This document shows, one piece after another, positions 1 through 6,358 of a stretch of 7,790 nt of DNA. The notes under the pieces are model-generated. The model did no database searches and was not told the DNA's origin. It saw only the letters and a list, made by a program, of their open reading frames with translations. The number at the start of each line of letters is the position of its first letter. Positions within the stretch are counted from its first letter, which is position 1. Source of the DNA: DATDDB01 sp035260545 (lineage in GTDB: Bacteria > Pseudomonadota > Gammaproteobacteria > Burkholderiales > Gallionellaceae); assembly GCA_035260545.1 (NCBI GenBank), contig DATFUZ010000089.1:1-7790 (forward strand), in the 5' to 3' direction. The translations under genes and the position numbers were made by a program.

Positions 1-848
1 CCGAGCAGGCGGTCCACCTGCGCCGCCTTTCCGGCCAGCCTCGCAAGGGTTTTCAGCAGGCGCGCGGGCAGCGGCAGCAGCCACGCAGGCTTGCCCAGCG
101 CCGTACCCAGCGCGCGCACCAGGGCGGGCGTGGAAATGTCCTCACCGTCGCTGACCAGATAGATCTGGCCGGCGGCAGCCGGGTGGGTCGTGCAGGCGAT
201 CAGCGCATCGGCGAGATTTTCCACATAGACCAGGCTGCGCAGGTTACGCACCGAGGCCAGCGGCAGCGGGACGCCGCTTCCCAGCACCTTGAGCATCTGG
301 CGGAAATTGCCCTTTACCCCCGGACCATAGACCAGCGGGGGGCGCACGATTACCACCTCCAGCCCGGTTTCCGCCGCCACCCGGTGCAAGGCCTGCTCGG
401 CCTCCAGCTTGGACACGCCGTAGGGGTCCTGTGGCGCGGGTGCGCCGTCCTCGCTAAATTTCCCGTCGGGCGCGGTTTCCTCGCCATTGACCTTGATCGA
501 GCTGACATACACCAGGCGCTTGACGCCGGCCGCCGCCGCCGCGCGCGCCAGGTGTTCGGTGCCGGCCACATTGACGCGCCGGAATGCGGCCAGCGGGTCG
601 CCCGCGCTTTCCTGCATTACATGCACCCGGGCCGCGAGGTGGATGACGGCGTCCACGCCCTGCAAGGCGCGGGACCAGTCGGTGTGCTCGTCGATGTTAC
701 CGAGGGCGATCGTGCCTTCCTGTGCGCCGGAATGGCTTGCGGCATGCCGATTGCGCACGGCTTTGCGGACCGCATGGCCGCGCCTCTGCAGTGCCGGGCA
801 CAATGCCTGCCCGATGAAGCCGTTCGCCCCCGTCACCAGAATATTCAC
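1..848 (-). CDS. NAD-dependent epimerase/4-reductase, WbpV-like SDR (3' end off left edge)
   Basis: Extended short-chain dehydrogenase/reductase acting on a nucleotide sugar in the cytoplasm. The reading frame is open from a GTG at 848 to the window edge, giving 282 codons; relatives are usually about 310-320 residues, so some 30-40 are missing. Visible are the Rossmann NAD(P) motif TGANGFIG (residues 6-13), VIHLAARVHV (68-77), the active-site segment VYVSSIKVNGE (113-123), the catalytic YGVSK (143-147) and RPPLVYGPG (169-177). The GTG start is chosen because AAGGAG lies 10 bases upstream and no ATG is close by in frame. It follows the GT4 gene after 46 bases. The SSIKVNGE and RPPLVYGPG segments resemble the WbpV/WreQ group, which reduces the 4-keto intermediate to UDP-QuiNAc; many databases label such proteins UDP-glucose 4-epimerase. 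The family is certain; the substrate is inferred from resemblance and context. Confidence 0.9.
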   Translation of the reverse strand, partial: MNILVTGANGFIGQALCPALQRRGHAVRKAVRNRHAASHSGAQEGTIALGNIDEHTDWSRALQGVDAVIHLAARVHVMQESAGDPLAAFRRVNVAGTEHLARAAAAAGVKRLVYVSSIKVNGEETAPDGKFSEDGAPAPQDPYGVSKLEAEQALHRVAAETGLEVVIVRPPLVYGPGVKGNFRQMLKVLGSGVPLPLASVRNLRSLVYVENLADALIACTTHPAAAGQIYLVSDGEDISTPALVRALGTALGKPAWLLPLPARLLKTLARLAGKAAQVDRLL

Positions 849-858
849 CGTACGCCTT

Positions 859-864
859 CTCCTT
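859..864 (-). promoter_or_regulatory. Ribosome binding site deciding the GTG start at 848
   Basis: The minus strand reads AAGGAG followed by a 10-base spacer and GTG. This is the only good Shine-Dalgarno sequence in the 46-base gap after the GT4 stop codon, and it places the start just before the NILVTGANGFIG Rossmann motif. Confidence 0.7.
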
Positions 865-894
865 GCGTCGTGCGCCTCAATGTCCGGCCGCGCT

Positions 895-2034
895 TCACCG
901 GCCCGCCAACCTGCGGTATTCGGCCAGCACCGCCGCATTGACCGTGGCGGCGTCGTATGCCGATACCGCGCGTTGCCGCGCCCGCTCGCCCATCGTCCGC
1001 CGCCGCGCATCATCCGTCAACAGCGCCAGCATGGCCTCGGCAAGGCTGGCAACATCCCTGGGCGGTACCAGCACGCCGGTCTCACCGTTCACGATGGCAT
1101 CGCGCAGGCCCACGATGTCGGTCCCGACCGACGGCACGCCCATGGCCGCCGCCTCGATTACCACATTGCCGAAACCCTCGCGATAGCTGGGCAGGCAGAG
1201 CAGGTCGCTGATGGCAAGATAACGCTCCGGCTCGGGGGTATAGCCCACCAGGCGCACGTTCTCATCCTGCCCCTGACCCGCCGCATGACTGAGCGAACCG
1301 TCGGCAGTCTCATTGGGGCCAATCAGCAGCAGCACGCAAGGCAGTTGCGCGCTGACCTGATTGAACGCTGCCATGAGTTCGCCCATCCCCTTGTCGCGCG
1401 TCAGCCTGCCGACGAAGGCGATGACCTTTGCGCCCTCGGGAATATTCAACGCCCGGCGCAGGGCAACACGTCCTCCCGCCCAGCGGTCCAGGTCGAACCG
1501 CGCCAGATCCACACCGGCCAGCGAGCCCGCACGCAGCACGTGGATGTGCTTGGCCGTGCCGACCGCTTCGCTAACGATGAAATCGCGCTGCGAAAAACTG
1601 TCCGCATAGCACTGTGTATCCAGATGCGCCGTCAACCAGTCCCCGCCCTTTGCCAGCAGGCGAGCCATCCCGCCCAGTTCTACCCAGGCCTGCCCGGTAA
1701 AGGTATGCAAACGGATGGGCACGCGCGCCAGCCAGCCTGCCACAGCGCACAGCATGCCGGCCTTAGGCGTGGTGGAGTGGACGATGTCGAAGCGCTCGCG
1801 GCGAAAGAACAGGAACAGCCGCCACAGTGCGCGCAGGTCGCGCAGCGGCGCGATCTTGCGCGGGATGTCGATCTCCGTGAAGCGCACGCCGGGAATCGTC
1901 CGCAGCCATTCGGTTTCGGGGCCCGCGCTGGAGATCAGCACGATCTCATGCCCTGCGGCAGCGGTTGCCGCGATCTGCTCGCGCAGATGGCTATAAAGAA
2001 AGAAGGGCACGGTGGCGATGCGGGCGATCTTCAT
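895..2034 (-). CDS. Glycosyltransferase family 4 (GT-B fold)
   Basis: A 379-residue retaining glycosyltransferase, a normal length for GT4, expected to add one sugar from a nucleotide donor to an undecaprenyl-linked acceptor at the cytoplasmic face of the inner membrane. The N-terminal acceptor domain has FFLYSHLREQ (11-20) and the segments HSTTPKAG (86-93) and HTFTGQAW (110-117). The donor domain has AFVGRLTRDKG (206-216), then REGFGNVVIEAAAMGVPSV (285-303) holding the EX7E pair Glu286/Glu294, and VNGETGVLVPPRD (315-327). The start is the ATG at 2034, immediately before KIARIATVPFF. An in-frame GTG at 2073 would overlap the mutase gene and lacks a ribosome site, so it was not used, although the AAAGG before 2034 is rather distant (13 bases). 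It lies 19 bases after the mutase and directly before the WbpV-like gene. That pairing, and resemblance to enzymes adding the second sugar (PglA-like), suggest an early step in repeat-unit assembly; this is inference. Confidence 0.92.
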   Translation of the reverse strand: MKIARIATVPFFLYSHLREQIAATAAAGHEIVLISSAGPETEWLRTIPGVRFTEIDIPRKIAPLRDLRALWRLFLFFRRERFDIVHSTTPKAGMLCAVAGWLARVPIRLHTFTGQAWVELGGMARLLAKGGDWLTAHLDTQCYADSFSQRDFIVSEAVGTAKHIHVLRAGSLAGVDLARFDLDRWAGGRVALRRALNIPEGAKVIAFVGRLTRDKGMGELMAAFNQVSAQLPCVLLLIGPNETADGSLSHAAGQGQDENVRLVGYTPEPERYLAISDLLCLPSYREGFGNVVIEAAAMGVPSVGTDIVGLRDAIVNGETGVLVPPRDVASLAEAMLALLTDDARRRTMGERARQRAVSAYDAATVNAAVLAEYRRLAGR

Positions 2035-2053
2035 GTCACTAGGCTGACCTTTG

Positions 2054-3436
2054 TCACGCGGACGCCCCGCCACCGTGTATCAGGCTGGCAATGACCGCCA
2101 CTTGCCGCCGGACCCGCGCCGGATCACCGCGGCTTTCCACGTTGAGCCGCAGCAGGGGTTCAGTGTTGGACATGCGCAGATTGAAGCGCCAGTCTGGAAA
2201 TTCCAGACTGATGCCGTCGGTGTCGTCGCGCCTGATGCTTTCGCCTTCGAAATACGCCAGCACTCTTGCGATGCTGGCTTGCGCATCCTCGACGCGGTAA
2301 TTGATCTCGCCGCTGCACGGGAAGGCGGCAACACGCTCGGCCACCAGCGCAGAAAGCGGCTTGCCTTCGAGCGAGAGCAGCTCGGCAACCAGCAGCCACG
2401 GGATCATGCCGCTGTCGCAGTACGCGAAGTCGCGGAAATAGTGATGCGCGCTCATCTCGCCGCCATAGACGGCATTTTCCAGGCGCATGCGCTCCTTGAT
2501 GAAGGCGTGCCCGGTCTTGCTCTGTATCGGCTGGCCACCGGCATGGGTCACGACATCGATGGTATTCCAGGTCAGGCGCGGGTCGTGGATGATCTTCTCC
2601 CCGGGGTGCTTCTTGAGGAAGGCTTCCGCCAGCAGGCCCACGATGTAGTAACCTTCTATAAAGTCCCCATGCTCGTCGAACAGGAAGCAGCGGTCGAAGT
2701 CCCCATCCCAGGCGATGCCCATGTCCCCCCGGTGCTGTTTCACCGCCTCCGCCGTGGCGGCGCGGTTTTCCGGGAGCAGGGGGTTGGGAATTCCGTTCGG
2801 GAAACGGCCGTCCGGCTCATGATGGACCTTGATGAATTCGACCGGCACGGCGGCGCGCCGGAACGCCTGCTCGAGGGCGTCAATCACGTGCCCCGCCGCC
2901 CCGTTGCCCGCATTCACCACCAGCCGCAGCGGCTTGAGATTTTTGAGGGCGATGTAGCCCAGCAGGTGCTCGACGTAAGGCGTGAGGATGGAAAACCGGG
3001 TCAGCGTGCCTTGCCGTTCTGCGGGAGTGAAATCGTCTCTTTCCGCCAACTGCCGGATGGCGTTCAGGCCGGAATCAGCGCTGATGGGTACAGCGCCTCT
3101 TCCGACAAACTTCATGCCGTTGTAGTCCATCGGGTTATGGCTGGCGGTCACCTCGATTGCGCCGTCCACGTCGAGATGGAAGGCGGCGAAATAGATCTCC
3201 TCGGTACCGGTCATGCCGAGGTCGATTACGTCGGCCCCTGCATCCATCAGCCCGCGCGCCAGCGCCTGCTTGAGAGGCTCACTGGTAAGGCGCACATCTC
3301 CGCCGACGGCCACGCGCCTGGCATTCAGATGCCGGGCGTACGCCCGGCCGATGCGGTAGGCGACATCCCCGTCGAGGTCCAGGCCAAGCTTGCCGCGGAC
3401 GTCGTAGGCCTTGAAGCAGGAAAGTGATCGGCTCAT
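2054..3436 (-). CDS. manB: Phosphomannomutase/phosphoglucomutase (ManB/AlgC family)
   Basis: A 460-residue alpha-D-phosphohexomutase that interconverts mannose-6-phosphate and mannose-1-phosphate (often also the glucose forms), feeding GDP-mannose and related nucleotide sugars. The length is typical. All four functional loops are visible: the phosphoserine loop TASHNP (97-102, catalytic Ser99), the metal-binding DGDFDRC (244-250), the sugar-binding GGEMSAHHYFR (325-335), and the phosphate-binding RMSNTEPLLRLNVES (421-435). The FKAYDVRG start (8-15) is also characteristic. The ATG at 3436 comes only 6 bases after the preceding epimerase stop, and its weak AGGG ribosome site overlaps that TAG, which suggests translational coupling. 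No mannose-1-phosphate guanylyltransferase is in the window. The family is certain; mannose versus glucose preference cannot be read from these motifs. Confidence 0.97.
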   Translation of the reverse strand: MSRSLSCFKAYDVRGKLGLDLDGDVAYRIGRAYARHLNARRVAVGGDVRLTSEPLKQALARGLMDAGADVIDLGMTGTEEIYFAAFHLDVDGAIEVTASHNPMDYNGMKFVGRGAVPISADSGLNAIRQLAERDDFTPAERQGTLTRFSILTPYVEHLLGYIALKNLKPLRLVVNAGNGAAGHVIDALEQAFRRAAVPVEFIKVHHEPDGRFPNGIPNPLLPENRAATAEAVKQHRGDMGIAWDGDFDRCFLFDEHGDFIEGYYIVGLLAEAFLKKHPGEKIIHDPRLTWNTIDVVTHAGGQPIQSKTGHAFIKERMRLENAVYGGEMSAHHYFRDFAYCDSGMIPWLLVAELLSLEGKPLSALVAERVAAFPCSGEINYRVEDAQASIARVLAYFEGESIRRDDTDGISLEFPDWRFNLRMSNTEPLLRLNVESRGDPARVRRQVAVIASLIHGGGASA

Positions 3437-3442
3437 ATTGCC

Positions 3443-4408
3443 CTACGAATGAGCGGGCACCTGGTGGTGCCGCTCTTTCCATGAATTTACCAGAGACTGC
3501 ATGGCGGCTTGCAGCGTAAGCCGGTGAGTATAGCCCAGCGCGTTTTCAATGGCATCCGTGGGGTAGCGCACGCGCGTGGTCATGGCATCCACCCGGGACG
3601 GCGTGAGCGGAAAGCGGCGGGTCAGCGCCGTCCCCGCCTCCGCCAGCACGCGCACAGGAAACTCCGGCAGGCGCCGCCGCGGCGGGTCCTTGCCGAGCAC
3701 GGCGGCGATGATGGCCACAAAATCCTCCAGCGTAGCGTAATCGGACAGGTTGAAGGTTCGTCCGGCGGCCGCAGGTTGCTGCGCGCACAGCAGCAGGGCG
3801 TCGATGACATTGTCCACGGGTATGTAGTTCGCACTGGCGCCGGGCTTGCCGATGAAGAAGAACCGCTCGCGGTCGATGAAACGAATTAACTGGAACAGGG
3901 ACTGATTCGGCATGGCCTCGCCGAACACGATGGACGGCCGCAGCATGGACCATTCGAACGCGCCGGCTTCGCCCGCCCGCTGCACGAGGTCGTCGGAAAG
4001 TCTCTTGGTGGTTTCATAGGGACCTCGGGGGTCGAGCGGACTAGCCTCGGTGATGCGACCGGCGCGCGGCTGGCCATACACCCCCACGCTGCTCAGCTGT
4101 ACCCAGCGGCCGATGCAATGGCCGGCCTCCGAAATCAGGCGGCGCGTACCTTCCACATGGAGCGCGGCCATGCGTGCCGGGTCGCGAATTTCGCCCGCGC
4201 AGTGGTAGAGCACATCCGCCTGGTCCACGAAGGCGCGCAGATCAGCGTATTGCGCAAGATCGCCAACGAATGCAGCGACCCCGGCCGGCAGGTCCCCCTG
4301 ATGCACCGGCCGCCGCGTGAGCACCCGAACCGCATCGCCGCGCGCAAGGTGCCGCTCCACCAGCTTGCGGCCAATGAATCCGGTGCCTCCGGTAATGGCT
4401 ACGATCAT
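3443..4408 (-). CDS. NAD-dependent epimerase/dehydratase family protein (SDR)
   Basis: A 321-residue extended SDR, full length for the family, presumably acting on a nucleotide sugar. Visible are TGGTGFIG (6-13) for NAD(P) binding, a basic segment TRRP (31-34) after the second strand, YHCAGEIRD (68-76), SSVGVYGQ (106-113), the catalytic YETTK (131-135), LRPSIVFG (156-163), and YIPVDNVIDAL (195-205), which usually closes the substrate pocket. The start at 4408 directly precedes IVAITGGTGFIG and has AAGG 8 bases upstream. The frame stays open further upstream to 5191, but that stretch covers the GT2 gene in another frame and is Arg/Pro/His-rich nonsense, so it is not part of the protein. It sits 32 bases after the GT2 gene and 6 bases before the mutase. 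Epimerase, dehydratase or 4-ketoreductase are all possible; YETTK and the CAGE segment differ from classical GalE, so I give no gene name. Confidence 0.92.
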   Translation of the reverse strand: MIVAITGGTGFIGRKLVERHLARGDAVRVLTRRPVHQGDLPAGVAAFVGDLAQYADLRAFVDQADVLYHCAGEIRDPARMAALHVEGTRRLISEAGHCIGRWVQLSSVGVYGQPRAGRITEASPLDPRGPYETTKRLSDDLVQRAGEAGAFEWSMLRPSIVFGEAMPNQSLFQLIRFIDRERFFFIGKPGASANYIPVDNVIDALLLCAQQPAAAGRTFNLSDYATLEDFVAIIAAVLGKDPPRRRLPEFPVRVLAEAGTALTRRFPLTPSRVDAMTTRVRYPTDAIENALGYTHRLTLQAAMQSLVNSWKERHHQVPAHS

Positions 4409-4416
4409 GGCCGCCG

Positions 4417-4420
4417 CCTT
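4417..4420 (-). promoter_or_regulatory. Ribosome binding site deciding the ATG start at 4408
   Basis: AAGG on the minus strand lies 8 bases before the ATG that opens the Rossmann motif. It supports the 321-residue protein over the 582-residue open frame that starts at 5191. Confidence 0.55.
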
Positions 4421-4440
4421 GCTATGCCAACGCTTCCCAC

Positions 4441-5157
4441 TTAGCGCGCCCTCAACAGCCTGAGCAGCAGCAACAGCGTTTGCACGAAAAACGAACGGCC
4501 GGTGGCGAGCTGCACCCGGAACACCTCGGTCGCGTTGCCTATGCGGTCGATGCTGCTCACGCCGCCCGTACCGAATTCGCCGGCGATGAAAGCAGCCTCG
4601 TGGCGGCTCGCGCCCCCGGCACAGGCACGGATGATGAAATACTGGTCCGCGGCGATGGGAAAGCGCCGCGTGTAGTCGCCATAGCGCGCGTGCAGGTCGC
4701 GCCGGATGGCGGTGGCCACGGAGTGCGCAGCGATCAGGGCGAACTGGCCGTGCAGCCACACCGGCCCTCGTTTGACCTGCATGATTCTGTCGCCGTAGCG
4801 CACGCGCGCGGCCACAATGTCCGCGCCTGAATCGATGATGGCGCGGCGGTAATTGGCGACTGCATCGGGCGCGAGCCGGTCGTCCGCGCCAACGACGATG
4901 TAATAGTGGCCGGAAGCCGTCTGAATCGCGTGGTTCAGTCCATCGTAGGTGCCGAAGTCGGGCTGGGAACGGATCACGATATTCAGGTCCGTGACCGACT
5001 GCAGCAGTGCAAGGGTACCGTCGCTGGAGGCGCCGTCGGCCACCACCCACTCGAAATTGCGGTCGGTCTGCGCCCGCAGGCTGGAGAGCAGCCCGGGCAC
5101 CTGCCCGGCCGCGTTCAGGGTCGCCGTTACGATACTCAGCCTGGCTGTCCGGTCCAT
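4441..5157 (-). CDS. Glycosyltransferase family 2 (GT-A fold), short
   Basis: A 238-residue inverting glycosyltransferase that would transfer a sugar to a lipid-linked repeat unit or growing chain. The GT-A core is visible: LSIVTATLNAAG (7-18), WVVADGASSDGT (37-48), the acceptor/donor segment SQPDFGTYDGLNHAI (64-78), the metal-binding variant VVGADDRL (88-95), and the late ADQYF (170-174) that follows the FPIAA strand. The layout resembles the small WcaE-type GT2 proteins, whose usual motifs are GIYDAMN and NADD; here they read GTYDGLN and GADD. The C-terminus FFVQTLLLLLRLLRAR (223-238) is hydrophobic and basic, as expected of a membrane-associated tail. The ATG at 5157 has GGAG 5 bases upstream; a longer in-frame opening to 5358 runs over the preceding gene and is rejected. 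It begins 37 bases after the preceding glycosyltransferase. The donor sugar is unknown. Confidence 0.93.
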   Translation of the reverse strand: MDRTARLSIVTATLNAAGQVPGLLSSLRAQTDRNFEWVVADGASSDGTLALLQSVTDLNIVIRSQPDFGTYDGLNHAIQTASGHYYIVVGADDRLAPDAVANYRRAIIDSGADIVAARVRYGDRIMQVKRGPVWLHGQFALIAAHSVATAIRRDLHARYGDYTRRFPIAADQYFIIRACAGGASRHEAAFIAGEFGTGGVSSIDRIGNATEVFRVQLATGRSFFVQTLLLLLRLLRAR

Positions 5158-5162
5158 GCTTG

Positions 5163-5166
5163 CTCC
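5163..5166 (-). promoter_or_regulatory. Ribosome binding site deciding the ATG start at 5157
   Basis: GGAG on the minus strand, 5 bases before ATG and part of AAGGCGGAG. It fixes the GT2 start at 5157 rather than the upstream in-frame opening at 5358. Confidence 0.6.
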
Positions 5167-5194
5167 GCCTTGTCGATTTGCCGGTGTCCAAAGT

Positions 5195-6358
5195 TCATTG
5201 GTGCAGGGCCCCCAGTACGATTTCCTGGTAGCGCCTTCCAAATGCCAGCTGCCGCTGCAAGAACACGCGCTGCGCCGCCTGCCGGCTGGCCGTGTCGGAC
5301 GCAACGTCGTATTCAGCCCATGCTTCCCACATCGCTTCTGCAAGCGCCTCGGCGTCATGCGGCTTGAAATACCGCGCGTATGCCGGAGACTGTTCGCGGT
5401 GAACCGGAATGTCCGAAAGAATGATGGCCTTTCCCAGGCTCTTGGCCTCTTCCACTGCCGTATTCCACCCCTCGAACTCTGATGGGTTGATGACTGCGAC
5501 TGCCCCCCGCATCAGCCTCGCCAGAACAGGCGCTGGCACCATGCCCGGCACGCTGAAGTTGTCCGTCACCCCACGATGCTGGGCATACGCCAGCAGTTCC
5601 GAATAGAACCCGGGCTGCCGGTAATCATGGGTATTCCCGGTAGCAATGACCGCTACATCCCTGCCTGCCGACTTCAGCAATGCCAGCGCGTCGATAACCA
5701 CCCGGTGATTCTTGTGCACCCAGAACTGGTTGGCCACAAGGAAATACTTGCCGTGGACATCGCTGGCAGGCCTTTCTTTGCCGCTCGCGGCGTCGGCCTC
5801 CGCGGAAGCAACCTGCGACACGAATTGCAGTACCTCCAGACGCGCCTTGCAGTCGGGGTACAGCTCCTGCATATCCTGTCTCGCGTCATGACTGCTCAGG
5901 ATGATGGCACTGCAGTTCCTGCACCACGAGCCAATCGTGTGGTCACGCAGCAGTCTTTCGCGGCGGCGAAAGAATTGCGGCATGCGCCTATGCTGAAGGT
6001 CCGAAACCCAGCTGATGCTGGGAATGGCGCTGCGCTTGCCCAGGCAACCTGAATGCGACAGCACGTCGACGCGATGTCGCTTCAACAGGCGCTCCAGCAA
6101 TATGTCGCGTGACAGGATTTTCAACAGGAACTTCCTGACCAGCCAGGACGGGGACTTTCGCACCGCCAGCTGGCTGTATACGATCTCGCCAATGGGCAGG
6201 TCCGGAATGTTTTCCGCGTCCTCTTTCAGGCCAAGAATGATGACCGGCTCAATTTGCCGATCCGGCAGCGCGGCAATCGCTGCCAGCAGGTTCCGGTAAT
6301 AATTGACGCCTCCCATCCACTGGCGATCATGCTCAAAGACAAGGCCCACTCGAATCAC
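5195..6358 (-). CDS. Glycosyltransferase, GT4/GT1 family (GT-B fold)
   Basis: A 387-residue glycosyltransferase. The N-terminal domain opens with VGLVFEHDRQWMGGVNYYRN (4-23), including the glycine loop near the donor phosphate. The C-terminal donor domain starts around KYFLVANQFWVHKNH (204-218), where family members have a Lys/His contact to the donor, and continues with VIATGN (237-242), VPGMVP (270-275) and PSEFEGWNTAVEEA (292-305) with the EX7E pair Glu296/Glu304. It ends with SLGKAIILSDIPVHREQ (307-323). The GTG at 6358 is chosen: GGAGG sits 7 bases upstream and its GTGA overlaps the stop of the upstream epimerase by four bases. An extension to 6427 lies inside that gene and is not credible. 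Base composition looks lower in GC than the genes to its left. The protein is a soluble or peripheral cytoplasmic enzyme by appearance; donor and acceptor are not identifiable. Confidence 0.93.
   Translation of the reverse strand: MIRVGLVFEHDRQWMGGVNYYRNLLAAIAALPDRQIEPVIILGLKEDAENIPDLPIGEIVYSQLAVRKSPSWLVRKFLLKILSRDILLERLLKRHRVDVLSHSGCLGKRSAIPSISWVSDLQHRRMPQFFRRRERLLRDHTIGSWCRNCSAIILSSHDARQDMQELYPDCKARLEVLQFVSQVASAEADAASGKERPASDVHGKYFLVANQFWVHKNHRVVIDALALLKSAGRDVAVIATGNTHDYRQPGFYSELLAYAQHRGVTDNFSVPGMVPAPVLARLMRGAVAVINPSEFEGWNTAVEEAKSLGKAIILSDIPVHREQSPAYARYFKPHDAEALAEAMWEAWAEYDVASDTASRQAAQRVFLQRQLAFGRRYQEIVLGALHQ
6355..6358 (-). promoter_or_regulatory. GTGA stop/start overlap (translational coupling)
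   Basis: On the minus strand the epimerase stop TGA (6357-6355) is embedded in the GTG start (6358-6356) of the next glycosyltransferase, forming GTGA. Such overlaps usually let terminating ribosomes reinitiate. Confidence 0.75.

Noticed and set aside
849..894. The 46-base gap between the GT4 and the WbpV-like gene as a possible terminator or internal promoter.
   Set aside because: GGCCGG occurs twice near the GT4 stop, but I see no stem with a T-run and no convincing -35/-10 pair; it holds only a ribosome site.
183..941. A plus-strand open frame of 252 codons near the left edge.
   Set aside because: It lies opposite the WbpV-like gene, which carries all the SDR motifs on the minus strand; the plus-strand product has no recognisable domain.
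487..2094. A 535-codon open frame on the plus strand across the GT4 gene and part of the WbpV-like gene.
   Set aside because: It spans two real minus-strand genes and the gap between them, has odd composition (Arg, Ala, His, Gln rich) and no motif. It is an antisense shadow produced by high GC.
2051..3427. A 458-codon open frame on the plus strand across nearly the whole mutase gene.
   Set aside because: It is the mirror of a GC-rich coding gene whose minus-strand product has every phosphohexomutase motif. The plus-strand protein shows no recognisable domain.
3443..5191. A 582-codon minus-strand frame that would fuse an N-terminal domain to the middle epimerase.
   Set aside because: The extra 261 residues are the GT2 gene read in the wrong frame, rich in Arg, Pro and His. 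A ribosome site and the Rossmann motif set the true start at 4408.
4441..5358. A 305-codon version of the GT2 with a 67-residue N-terminal extension.
   Set aside because: The extension overlaps the preceding glycosyltransferase in another frame and has no features; GGAG sits correctly before the ATG at 5157.
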